In this document: positions 1 through 7,949 of the stretch, in pieces
Position numbering within the stretch: the first letter of the stretch is position 1
Layout of the letters: each line of letters opens with the position of its first letter
Source of the DNA: a bacterium
GTDB lineage: Bacteria; JAMCPX01
Direction of reading: 5' to 3'
Assembly: GCA_021787655.1 (NCBI GenBank)
Contig: JAJYLM010000051.1
Location: 1-12,972 of the forward strand
DNA: 12,972 nucleotides
Made by a program: the position numbers and the translations under genes
The notes under the pieces: generated by a model
Database searches by the model: none
Told to the model about the DNA's origin: nothing
Seen by the model: only the letters and a program-made list of their open reading frames with translations

Positions 1-484
1 ACCTCCGCATCTCGGGCTTGGCATCGATGATCTGGCTGATCTGTCCCTGTTCTATGATGGAAAACGCCTTTGAGCTTATGCTGATGTCCATGAGAAATTC
101 CAGAATGTCCTTGAGCCGTTTCGGGTCTTTGTTCAGGTAGTATTCGCTTTCCTCTCCCCGGTACATCCTCCTCGTGACCGCGATCTCGGAAAAAGAATCA
201 TACGGCGACGGCGTTACGGAGCCGTTGCTGGCGAACGAGAGCGATACCTCTGCCAGACCGATGGATTTCCTGTGTTCGGAGCCGTTGAAGATAAGGTCCG
301 ACATCTGGTTTGCCCTGAGTTGTTTCGCACTCTGCTCCCCCATGCACCATTTGACGGCATCAACGATATTGCTCTTGCCGCTTCCGTTCGGACCGACGAT
401 GGCCACGATAGGGTATTCGAAATTGAAACTCACCGGGTCTACAAAGGTTTTAAAACCCTGTATCTCAAGTTTTTTTAACTGCAT
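1..484 (-). CDS. smc: Chromosome segregation ATPase Smc, N-terminal part (3' end outside window)
   Basis: Smc is the ATPase of the bacterial condensin complex (with ScpA and ScpB), which compacts and separates chromosomes. About 161 N-terminal residues are present. They begin MQLKKLEIQGFKTF and carry a Walker A motif GPNGSGKS at residues 31-38. After that come the typical Smc stretch GEQSAKQLR, an IFNGS motif, TRRMYRGEESEYYLN, RLKDI, and the Q-loop region AFSIIEQGQISQIIDAKPE. This order and spacing match the Smc head rather than RecN, RecF or Rad50. The Gly-rich step usually found before the SxIxQG motif (GLG in B. subtilis) is Ser-substituted here (ISISS). The ATG at 484-482 lies 14 bases after the TPR gene stop with only a weak GGAT-like ribosome binding site, so it is probably translated by read-on from the upstream gene. 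The coiled coil, hinge and C-terminal head lie beyond the left edge. Confidence 0.95.
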   Translation of the reverse strand, partial: MQLKKLEIQGFKTFVDPVSFNFEYPIVAIVGPNGSGKSNIVDAVKWCMGEQSAKQLRANQMSDLIFNGSEHRKSIGLAEVSLSFASNGSVTPSPYDSFSEIAVTRRMYRGEESEYYLNKDPKRLKDILEFLMDISISSKAFSIIEQGQISQIIDAKPEMRR

Positions 485-498
485 GTATGGTATCCAAT

Positions 499-3400
499 CT
501 ACATTAAGTTCTGTAATTTGTTTTTTGCCATGGTCTCCATGTCGCTGGAAAGCCCCAGGCTGATGGCTTTAAGAAGTGCTGCCTTCGCCTTGTCAGGCTC
601 GTTCAGGTTCGACAGCATCATTCCCTCCTTGAAATAAGCTGCAGCAGGATTCTTGCTGTACTTAACCGCATATTGATATGCTGTCAATGCCTTTTCGTAC
701 ATGCCGTTATATTCGTCAACCGTACCGAGCGCATAGTACGCATCGCCGTCATCCGGAGCGAGCTGCACGGCCTTCTCATAATACTGCGATGCTGTCTTCA
801 TATCACCGTTCTGGTAGGCGATGGTGCCGAGGCCAACCAGCGCCTGCGCGTACCGCGGCGACAGGGACAGGGCGGTCCGGAACTCCTTTTTCGCGTCTTC
901 AACCTTGCCGATGTAGTTGTCGGCAACACCGAGCCGGTAATGGATCTCGGGGTTTTTGGGTGCGATCTTCAGCGCCGAGGTAAGGTATTCGATCGCTGCA
1001 TAGGTCTCCTTGTTTTTGTAGTAATAGTTCGACAGGGAGAGCATGTAGTCCGGGTTGTCCGGCGCATACTTCATTGCGTTTTTTAGATCATTGACTGCGG
1101 CGATGTCGTTCTTCCCTTCGATATTGATCAACCCTCGTTGGTAATATGCATCTGCCAGCGTACCGTCCAAATCGATAGCACGGGTGTACTCGTTGATGGC
1201 AAACTGGATGTTGCCCATGCTGCGGTAGGCCGTGCCGAGTTCATAATGATACTGCGCATCGGTCGGATTGATCTTGATGGCGTTGTTGAGGGCATTGACT
1301 GCCAGCGTGAACCGGCTGCCCGCTTCGTAGACCATCGCCAGTTTATAAAAGACCCGTGCTTCATACGGCTTGATCGCAATGGATTCATTATACGACCTGA
1401 CCGCATCATCGTATTTTTTTTCATTGAAATAGATATCTCCGAGTACCTCGTACGCATACGGCTGGTGCGGATCGATTGCCAGCGCCTTTCGGGCATACGT
1501 TTCGGCCTGTGCATATTTTGATTCCTTGTTGAGGATATCCGCCATGTATGCATTGTTCGTCGCCGACGCCGGAGAAATCGTCATGGCAGTATTCAACTGC
1601 TGGAGCGCACCCGGATAATCCCCTTCTTTGCTGAGCACCACTGCAAACTCCGTATGGAGAGGGGCATACGCAGGAAATTGGGTGGCACCGCTCAGGAGCA
1701 GTGCTGCGGCTTTTTTATACTCCTTTTTCTTCCTGAGAAGCCGTCCGTTAAGGGTTAAGAAGGACGGATTACCGGGCGACAACTGGAGCGCTTCCTGAGC
1801 CGTGTGGAGTGCAGTATCGAGTTCTCCGTTCCCTTCCCGGGCAAGGGCCATTCCATACAGTGCCGCGGCATTTTTTGCATCGAGCCTGAGGCATTCGTTA
1901 TAGGCCGAGATGGCGAGAACGTATTTTTTATCGAGATAGTATGCCTGTCCGAGTTTCAGGTTTGCCTCGACCGAAGACCTGTCGATCGCCAGTGCAGACT
2001 TATACTGCTGCTCTGCCTGGTCCAGGCTGCCGCTGTCAAGGTAGGCATCTCCGAGCCCGGTATATGCCTCTGCCGAAGGGTTATCCTGGATCGACGTCTT
2101 AAACGCAGCGATGGCGGAGGGATAATCTTTACCTTCGGTGTTCAGCGTTCCAATGGCCTCGTAGAGGCTTGCCTTGTCATACGCATTGATCGTCGTACCG
2201 TACTTCGCTGCAACTGCAGCGAGATCCGCTATAGCCTGCGTCGTCCCGCTCGGACCTGCCGCCTCTATCCTCGCCCGCAGAATGGCCGCGGCGATATTGG
2301 ATGGATACCGGGCAAGTATTGAATCGAGAATACCGAGAGCCTGCGGCGGGTCCTGCTTCCGGTATATCTCTGCGAGCAGAATGCTTGCCTTGACCATTTC
2401 GGGCTCGAGTGCGACCGCCTGTGTCAGCAACGAAGCTGCCTGCGTCAGAAATTCACCCTGTTTATAATCTATGTATGCCTTGTAATAGAGAGCCTCGGGC
2501 AGCACGGGGGGTTTCCGCAGTGCGGCGGTAATATCGCCGGACGCTTTCTCATAATCGTTGTTTGCGAGCGCCACCATGCCTTCGACCAGGCTGTACTGGG
2601 CGTCGTCATGCAGGACATCTTTGAGCCGTTCCAGAAACTTGCCGCTGTTTCTGAGCTGATCCTGCAGGCTGTTTCTGTCTTTGAGAACGGCGAAATCCTT
2701 TGCTATGCCGGTATATGCCCCGACGAGGTGGTGGTCTGCCGCAACGGCCTGCTCGTAGAGGACCAACGAGCTCTCGTAACCGCTGATGGTACCCTTGAGA
2801 TATTCCTTATCGGCTTCATTGAGCAGCTGCAGAGCACGTGCTTTCGCCTGCGACGATGCAGGGATGACGCTGTAACTCATGTAGGTCAATTTTTTAAAAT
2901 CGGGGTTCCCCGGCGCATACTCGACAAAATAATAATACATGCCGACCAGTGCAGCCAGAACGATGACGACCCCGGCAATGGGTACTATCACCAGTCTTGA
3001 CACGTGTTTTTTCAGAGCAGGAGACTTTTGAACTGCCGCGGTTTCGCGGGGCACGGAAGTGAGTTCCGGCACTACAACGCTGCTCTCCTGCAGCAATGAG
3101 CTTTCCTCTGACGGCTTCTCTGCAGCAGGACGAGGCGCCGCCGCAGGGGTAGCAGTGTGCTCCGGTTTTTCCTCCTGCATCTCCAGGGGCTCGATCGGCA
3201 TCACCTCATCGGCCGGAGCGGCCTGTTCCCTGCCCGCAGGTGACTCCTGAATCGACGTTGACTCAAGCCAGCTCGTATCCGTGGTCTCTTCTTTCTCTCC
3301 CATGCCGCCCGGCACGGTTTCGCCGGAAGGTCCTGCATCCGTCTTCATATCGTCCATGGTGAATTCTTCGAACCCTTCGATGACATCGGTTTCCTTGTTG

Positions 3401-3885
3401 ACCTGTTCGCGTCCGCCTTCAACAGGCATCTCGGCTTCCGGTATCCCGCCGGCGTCCGGTGCCGTGTCTTCCCCGGAAATACCGGGAGAGGAAAAATCAA
3501 AATCCGGCAGCGTTTCTTTATCGGCAGGAGCTTTTTCTCCGGGTCCTTTGTCTTCCGCCTTCTGGCTCCCGAGCGTCGAAAATATATCGTCGAGGTCCGC
3601 ACTCTTCTGTTGCGCAGGTTCTTCTTCCTTCGGAGCCGGAGGCTCGCCCGCCGGCTGATCAGCCGGGGCATCTGAATGGATAGCAAGCTCGTCAGGGATG
3701 ACCGGCTGTTCCTGCTCCGGCGGTAATCCCTGCTCCTCGCCGTGATCGTGCAGATCGGTGTCCGAAGGCAGGGCCACGGAATTCTCGTGTCCGCATTTTT
3801 TACAGGTAAACTTGTAGTTCTGATTTTTTAACTGGGCCTCGGTAAACATGTACATGGTCTCGCATTTTTCACACCTTAGAATCAT
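499..3885 (-). CDS. Zinc-ribbon, single-TM, large TPR-repeat protein
   Basis: A 1128-residue membrane-anchored scaffold of unknown partner. Residues 5-31 form an MJ0042-type zinc ribbon (C5-x2-C8, then C28-x2-C31). Residues about 40-290 are a low-complexity acidic, Pro/Ala/Glu-rich linker with no visible fold. Residues about 297-320 form one transmembrane helix preceded by basic residues (LKKH..R), which predicts the zinc ribbon in the cytoplasm and the rest outside. From about residue 350 to the C-terminus come roughly twenty 34-residue TPR units, recognisable by repeated A-x-YY-x-G, A-x3-Y-x-A and L-x-P spacing (for example YAQALVGLGTIAYQNGD). TPRs bind peptides or proteins. No catalytic domain is visible. 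The start ATG overlaps the PHP gene stop as ATGA and is preceded by a good GGGAGGGG ribosome binding site. The gene precedes smc by 14 bases. The architecture recalls gliding or polarity scaffolds with N-terminal zinc ribbons, but no orthologue is assigned. Confidence 0.93.
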   Translation of the reverse strand: MILRCEKCETMYMFTEAQLKNQNYKFTCKKCGHENSVALPSDTDLHDHGEEQGLPPEQEQPVIPDELAIHSDAPADQPAGEPPAPKEEEPAQQKSADLDDIFSTLGSQKAEDKGPGEKAPADKETLPDFDFSSPGISGEDTAPDAGGIPEAEMPVEGGREQVNKETDVIEGFEEFTMDDMKTDAGPSGETVPGGMGEKEETTDTSWLESTSIQESPAGREQAAPADEVMPIEPLEMQEEKPEHTATPAAAPRPAAEKPSEESSLLQESSVVVPELTSVPRETAAVQKSPALKKHVSRLVIVPIAGVVIVLAALVGMYYYFVEYAPGNPDFKKLTYMSYSVIPASSQAKARALQLLNEADKEYLKGTISGYESSLVLYEQAVAADHHLVGAYTGIAKDFAVLKDRNSLQDQLRNSGKFLERLKDVLHDDAQYSLVEGMVALANNDYEKASGDITAALRKPPVLPEALYYKAYIDYKQGEFLTQAASLLTQAVALEPEMVKASILLAEIYRKQDPPQALGILDSILARYPSNIAAAILRARIEAAGPSGTTQAIADLAAVAAKYGTTINAYDKASLYEAIGTLNTEGKDYPSAIAAFKTSIQDNPSAEAYTGLGDAYLDSGSLDQAEQQYKSALAIDRSSVEANLKLGQAYYLDKKYVLAISAYNECLRLDAKNAAALYGMALAREGNGELDTALHTAQEALQLSPGNPSFLTLNGRLLRKKKEYKKAAALLLSGATQFPAYAPLHTEFAVVLSKEGDYPGALQQLNTAMTISPASATNNAYMADILNKESKYAQAETYARKALAIDPHQPYAYEVLGDIYFNEKKYDDAVRSYNESIAIKPYEARVFYKLAMVYEAGSRFTLAVNALNNAIKINPTDAQYHYELGTAYRSMGNIQFAINEYTRAIDLDGTLADAYYQRGLINIEGKNDIAAVNDLKNAMKYAPDNPDYMLSLSNYYYKNKETYAAIEYLTSALKIAPKNPEIHYRLGVADNYIGKVEDAKKEFRTALSLSPRYAQALVGLGTIAYQNGDMKTASQYYEKAVQLAPDDGDAYYALGTVDEYNGMYEKALTAYQYAVKYSKNPAAAYFKEGMMLSNLNEPDKAKAALLKAISLGLSSDMETMAKNKLQNLM

Positions 3886-4535
3886 AGCCCCTCCCTGTGT
3901 GCAATAGTTTGCGCGTTTCGTATCATTTCCTTGAAATCTTTCTCCGTCAGTCCTGCCCCCCGGACAACACCCAGCGCGCGGTCAGCGTCCATGAGGTCCC
4001 TGTCTGCATGGGTATCGGAATCAAAAACGAGTCCTGCTCCTGTTTTTTTTGCCGTGAGGGCAACATGGCCGTTCGTGAAACTATGACCGCCCCTGCCGCT
4101 GATCTCAAGGTACACCTGCTTTCGAGCGGCAAGCTCGGCCTCTTTGACACTGATAAACCCGGGGTGAGCTATGATATCGGCTCCGCCCTGGATACCCGCG
4201 AGATTGGTCCCCGGCTCGACCGGCTCCACGATGGTCTCTCCGTGGATGACGACGACCCGGGCGCCCGCCATACGGCACAACTCTATCAGCCGCGGAATAT
4301 CCGCCGGCGGAACGTGCGTCAGTTCAACACCGGGGAGCACCAGGATTCCGTTTTTCCTGTCCGGGAATTGTTCGGCAACGGCCTTGATATGCTCGATGAC
4401 GAAGAGGTAATTCGAGAAATCCGTATGGTCGGTGATTGCAAGAACCTTGATGCCGATCACCGCCGCCCTTCTGATGAGTTCCGACGGCAGCAGTTCGCCG
4501 TCGCTGAACAGGGAATGTGTATGCAGGTCTATCAT
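3882..4535 (-). CDS. PHP-domain metal-dependent phosphoesterase (histidinol-phosphatase-like)
   Basis: A 217-residue PHP-fold protein, expected to use a two- or three-metal site to hydrolyse phosphate esters in the cytoplasm. Visible metal ligands in the family order are H5 and H7 (DLHTHS), D12 (FSDGE), D36 and H37 (ITDHTD), E71 (GVELTH), H98 (VIHGE), H124 (AHPG), and D174 and H176 (DSDTHA). All the usual PHP motifs appear intact, so it is probably active. Its length fits small stand-alone PHP proteins annotated as histidinol-phosphatase-like, but no other histidine-synthesis gene is present, so substrate and pathway are open. The start ATG overlaps the stop of the upstream receiver-DUF4388 gene by four bases, and its own stop overlaps the TPR gene by four, so co-translation is likely. 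Given the signalling neighbours, a nucleotide or small phosphoester substrate is conceivable but not shown. Confidence 0.9.
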   Translation of the reverse strand: MIDLHTHSLFSDGELLPSELIRRAAVIGIKVLAITDHTDFSNYLFVIEHIKAVAEQFPDRKNGILVLPGVELTHVPPADIPRLIELCRMAGARVVVIHGETIVEPVEPGTNLAGIQGGADIIAHPGFISVKEAELAARKQVYLEISGRGGHSFTNGHVALTAKKTGAGLVFDSDTHADRDLMDADRALGVVRGAGLTEKDFKEMIRNAQTIAHREGL

Positions 4536-6076
4536 GGGTTTATAACCTTTCTGAGCAGAGTGGGAATAATGCTCAAACTGTCCGCGCTGTCCTTGTTCAG
4601 GACAAACACGGGATCATCGCTGCCCGATGACACAATCTTCCGCAGGGTCTGGACAACCTTTGTTCCTGCGTCGCGCCCGTCCGGTGTCACGAAGACGTAC
4701 GTTGCCGGCAGGGGCTTGGCACTCTTGAACCTGTTCACCGTGGTCAGGAACGACCCCAGGATGTCCTTCGATCCCTTATCGAACAGGACGATCACCCCAA
4801 CTGCGCTGCTGGACAGGGCCATCCAGAGAGGACCGTACTCCATGAGGGGCGGAACGGATATGATCTCGATACTCAGCAGCTCGGTGAGCGATACCAGCCC
4901 TATCTCGCCGAACACCGCATCATCGCGTCCGGACATGGCAAACGAATTATTGAGGGTGAATTTCGGCATATTGTTGATGCTGTTGATGAATACCTTCAGG
5001 GAATTGTAGTTTGCCGAAAGTACGATCACCCTTCCCCGGTGCGATTCGAGCTTCGTATGCTTGTTGATCGAAACGACCTCCAGCAGGCGGAAGATTTCGT
5101 CGTTTGCAAGCAGAGAACCTCCCTGCTCGTTCACCCGGGGTGTCACGTGCTGCACGATCTCGATGATCCCCTTTTCCAGGAGTGCGACCAGCACGCGCAG
5201 GACATCGTAATCCGGGAACGTACAGTTGTCCACGATGTCTTCCACCTTGTTGTAGAACTCGAGCAGGAGCAGGACCTCCTGGGTAATCGTCCGCACCTGT
5301 TTCGGCAGCTCCGAGAGTTTTTTCTTCAATTTGACGACGGCATCGAGCGGGGGCAGGATGTCCTTGTTCTTTTTCATTTCATCCATCTGCCGCATACCTT
5401 CCATGAGCAGCGATTCCGTCGTCGAGGTAATCCGTATGGGCGTCAAAGCACGGTGCGGTATGAATTCGAACTTTCCGTTCTTGATGGTCAGCAGCCGGTA
5501 AAATGCCTTCACGCCCTCGACCTTTTCAAAGGTGGCGTTTATGATACTGCCTTCCTGGAGGTAGATAAACCCGTTGCCCTTGTCCGAGTAGATGGTTATA
5601 GTTCCGTCTTTCTTGTTCATGCTGAATATCTGGAGCAAATCGATCAGCGATATCTGGGTCAGGTTACCTTCTATCTCCTTGTTCTCTTTCGACAGTTCGA
5701 TGGTCTTCTGCCGCTTTTGATAAATGCCGGATATGGTGCCGATCAGCGCGTCAATTCTGAACGGCTTCGTGATGACCTTCTCGCCCATGGCACTCACGGA
5801 CTTCAACTGTTCGGGGGTACCCATGAATATCAGCGCCAGATTATCGGTCCTTGGATTCACGCTGATAATATCCCTGAGCTTCTGGGTGTCTATGATCGGG
5901 AGGTCCATGCCGAGGATGATGATGTCCGGCAGCTGCTCGATGATTATCTCGAGTGCTTTTGCGCCGTTGATCGCCGAGAAAATACTGTACCCCTGCGCCT
6001 TGAGCGCATCTTTGATCAGGACCAGGGATTTCTGATCCGTATCCGCGATAAAGATTTTTCCTTTTGTCTTGACCAT
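4532..6076 (-). CDS. Atypical receiver - DUF4388 (PATAN) - GTPase-like protein
   Basis: A 514-residue cytoplasmic signalling protein. Residues about 5-122 are a receiver domain with the first acidic pair kept (D12, D14) and the switch lysine kept (K104, ITKPF). The phosphorylation position is Gly (G56, in IILGMDLP), and the switch Thr position is also altered (MGT). Residues about 135-232 are a clear DUF4388/PATAN domain (GNLTQISLIDLLQIFSMNKK, then IYLQEGSIINA and NGKFEF). Residues about 244-307 look like the helical region that often follows DUF4388. The tail (about 345-514) resembles a Ras/MglA-like GTPase with a ruined P-loop. The start is uncertain: the ATG at 6076 lies four bases after the upstream stop with AGGAG only one base before it, whereas a TTG at 6100 with an AGGA eight bases upstream would add eight residues. 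Partners are probably the neighbouring signalling proteins; the output is unknown. Confidence 0.88.
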   Translation of the reverse strand: MVKTKGKIFIADTDQKSLVLIKDALKAQGYSIFSAINGAKALEIIIEQLPDIIILGMDLPIIDTQKLRDIISVNPRTDNLALIFMGTPEQLKSVSAMGEKVITKPFRIDALIGTISGIYQKRQKTIELSKENKEIEGNLTQISLIDLLQIFSMNKKDGTITIYSDKGNGFIYLQEGSIINATFEKVEGVKAFYRLLTIKNGKFEFIPHRALTPIRITSTTESLLMEGMRQMDEMKKNKDILPPLDAVVKLKKKLSELPKQVRTITQEVLLLLEFYNKVEDIVDNCTFPDYDVLRVLVALLEKGIIEIVQHVTPRVNEQGGSLLANDEIFRLLEVVSINKHTKLESHRGRVIVLSANYNSLKVFINSINNMPKFTLNNSFAMSGRDDAVFGEIGLVSLTELLSIEIISVPPLMEYGPLWMALSSSAVGVIVLFDKGSKDILGSFLTTVNRFKSAKPLPATYVFVTPDGRDAGTKVVQTLRKIVSSGSDDPVFVLNKDSADSLSIIPTLLRKVINP

Positions 6077-6080
6077 ACTC

Positions 6081-7949
6081 CTATATCTGCCTCTGGACAA
6101 AATATTTTTCCTGCAGCACAGCCACCAGCTCTTCCACGATGATGGGATCGCTCGTATGGAACACAGAAAACTGCTTACCGGAAGACTCGTTCGTTATAAA
6201 CCCATAGGCGTATTCCTCGTTCAGGTTGAACATAAAGAACCTATTCCCGATGTCCTCGTTGATGATCATGATGGGCGCATAGGAAATATCGATATAGTCG
6301 CCCTGCTGCTTTTTCCCGAGCAGGTACAGCTTCGTATTCGCGTTGTATAATTTGTACTGTTCCTTGATGAGTTTGAGGTCCTTGGTTATCGCGGGAATAC
6401 CGAGGAAGACGAGGCCGCGCATGAACGGGCGTGCAAGAATGTCGTTGGATAAAAGGTTGACGATATCCAGCATGCGCTCCCGGGTGATGACGAAGATGGC
6501 GTTCGTGATATCGTCGCCCGTCTGCTGTGCATCCTTGAATATGCTGAGGATATTGTCGGAGAACTCCATAAACCCGAGTGATTCCATGGAGGTGATCTGC
6601 TTGATGGTACCGGTGCTCGACCGCTTTGCCATATCGTATGCACGGGTCAGCAGCGTCGCGGCCGTTGTACCGTCGTTCGGGTACGTCGCTGAACCGATGA
6701 TGATCTCGACATTTTTGGTGACCGAGCCGTTCGTTACGTACAAGGTCTGCTTCAGCTGATTTTTGATCCTGCGCATGGTGATGATGGAACCGAAGTAGTC
6801 GGTGTCCGGAAGAAACAGGTTCAGCATGCTCGCATGCTCGGATACGGACAGCGTATCCGCGTCCCGGATAACCTCGCTGATCAGATTCGTGATCCTGATA
6901 AAGATATCGTCCATGTACGACTTTCCAAATGTCTCGATGAGGTCACGGTAGTTCTCGATGGACACGACCGCGATCGAGAACATGCCGTGGATCCTGTTCG
7001 CGCGTTTTATTTCGTTCGCCGTGTACTCGACAAAGTAACGATAACTGTACGCCGGGAGGTTCCCTGCCTTCAGGGTATCGCTCACTTTCTGGGCGAGCTT
7101 GACCGCGTTGGAAACGGCAATGCCGCCGAACGTCGCCAGGGTCCGTGCAACCCTGATGTCCTGCACGGTAAACGCCTTTTCCTTTTTGATGAGCCTCAGC
7201 AGCGCATAGACCTGGCCGTCCTGCCCCTGAACCGTCAGGTACATCACCTTCCTGCCGTCCGGGCCCGTGATGACGCAGTATCCGTCCCGCATCGCTTCCC
7301 GGTAGGGAAACGTCTTCCAGCTCAGAATGACAGCATCGTCGTAGGCATCCGATTCATAGCCGAAGGAATGCAGCAGCTCGAAGGTATTATCGTCTTTCCG
7401 GAACCACAGCATGGCTTTTGTAAGCTTGAGTTCGACGATCACGGCATCCATCATCTTTTTGAAGACATTGTCCAGGCTGGACTGGGACAGGATATCACTC
7501 GACCGTTTATAGACCTCGAGCAGGATCAGGTATTCCATGCCTTCTTTCGCAAGTTTTTCCTTCTCCATAAACAGCTTTCTCTGGGCAATGATGTTGGTGA
7601 CCAGGTGGAGAAACTTGCTGTCATCGAACGGTTTTCTGATATAGGTAGAGTGGATGCCGTTTCCGGTCAGCAGTGATTTGACGGAGGATATACTGACCGA
7701 TGTTATGATCAGGACTTCGGGCTTCTCGGATAGCTTTTTTACCTGTTCAAAAATGCCGCCGAGTTCCCCGTCATAACGGTTCGGCTCAACAATAATCAAA
7801 TCAATCATCGAAAGGTCCACGGTGGCGGGATCGTCGCTGTCATACACATGAACGTCGTACCCGACGCCGGACAGCAGGTCGTGGTAGAGTTCCCGGTAAA
7901 ACCTGTCCTTGTCAATTATCAATATCGTACCGTTCTTCATGCCGTTCAC
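6081..7949 (-). CDS. Atypical receiver - GAF-like - degenerate GGDEF signalling protein
   Basis: A 622-residue cytoplasmic regulator. Residues about 7-122 are a receiver domain: acidic residues D13 and D15 are kept, as are T83/S84 and K106 (RKPF), but the phospho-acceptor is Glu (E55, LIIVEPN). A helical linker leads to a GAF-like domain (about 140-290). Residues about 300-450 follow the GGDEF fold closely (FVEYTANEIKRA, LFLPDTD, GSATYPNDGTTA, AYDMAKRSS), but EHASM replaces the GGDEF loop and the metal-binding Asp after the first strand is lost (VVSIENY). RDAD at 362-365 sits where the c-di-GMP inhibitory RxxD site would be. The C-terminal 165 residues form an unassigned alpha/beta domain. 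It is therefore unlikely to make c-di-GMP. The GTG start overlaps the nuclease stop by four bases (GTGA); the in-frame ATG three codons later is an alternative. Confidence 0.88.
   Translation of the reverse strand: MNGMKNGTILIIDKDRFYRELYHDLLSGVGYDVHVYDSDDPATVDLSMIDLIIVEPNRYDGELGGIFEQVKKLSEKPEVLIITSVSISSVKSLLTGNGIHSTYIRKPFDDSKFLHLVTNIIAQRKLFMEKEKLAKEGMEYLILLEVYKRSSDILSQSSLDNVFKKMMDAVIVELKLTKAMLWFRKDDNTFELLHSFGYESDAYDDAVILSWKTFPYREAMRDGYCVITGPDGRKVMYLTVQGQDGQVYALLRLIKKEKAFTVQDIRVARTLATFGGIAVSNAVKLAQKVSDTLKAGNLPAYSYRYFVEYTANEIKRANRIHGMFSIAVVSIENYRDLIETFGKSYMDDIFIRITNLISEVIRDADTLSVSEHASMLNLFLPDTDYFGSIITMRRIKNQLKQTLYVTNGSVTKNVEIIIGSATYPNDGTTAATLLTRAYDMAKRSSTGTIKQITSMESLGFMEFSDNILSIFKDAQQTGDDITNAIFVITRERMLDIVNLLSNDILARPFMRGLVFLGIPAITKDLKLIKEQYKLYNANTKLYLLGKKQQGDYIDISYAPIMIINEDIGNRFFMFNLNEEYAYGFITNESSGKQFSVFHTSDPIIVEELVAVLQEKYFVQRQI

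Noticed and set aside
600..2850. Repeat array possibly of CRISPR or satellite type
   Set aside because: The periodicity is about 102 bases, i.e. 34 codons, and the DNA units are divergent; it is TPR protein repeats, not a DNA repeat array.
3897..5009. Long open frame on the plus strand (370 codons)
   Set aside because: It lies antisense to the PHP and DUF4388 genes, both of which have clear family motifs; its translation shows no recognisable domain and is explained by codon bias of the real genes.
5039..6142. Second long plus-strand open frame (367 codons)
   Set aside because: Antisense to the receiver-DUF4388 gene; the translation is rich in His, Arg, Asp and Gln with no fold-like pattern, typical of a shadow frame.
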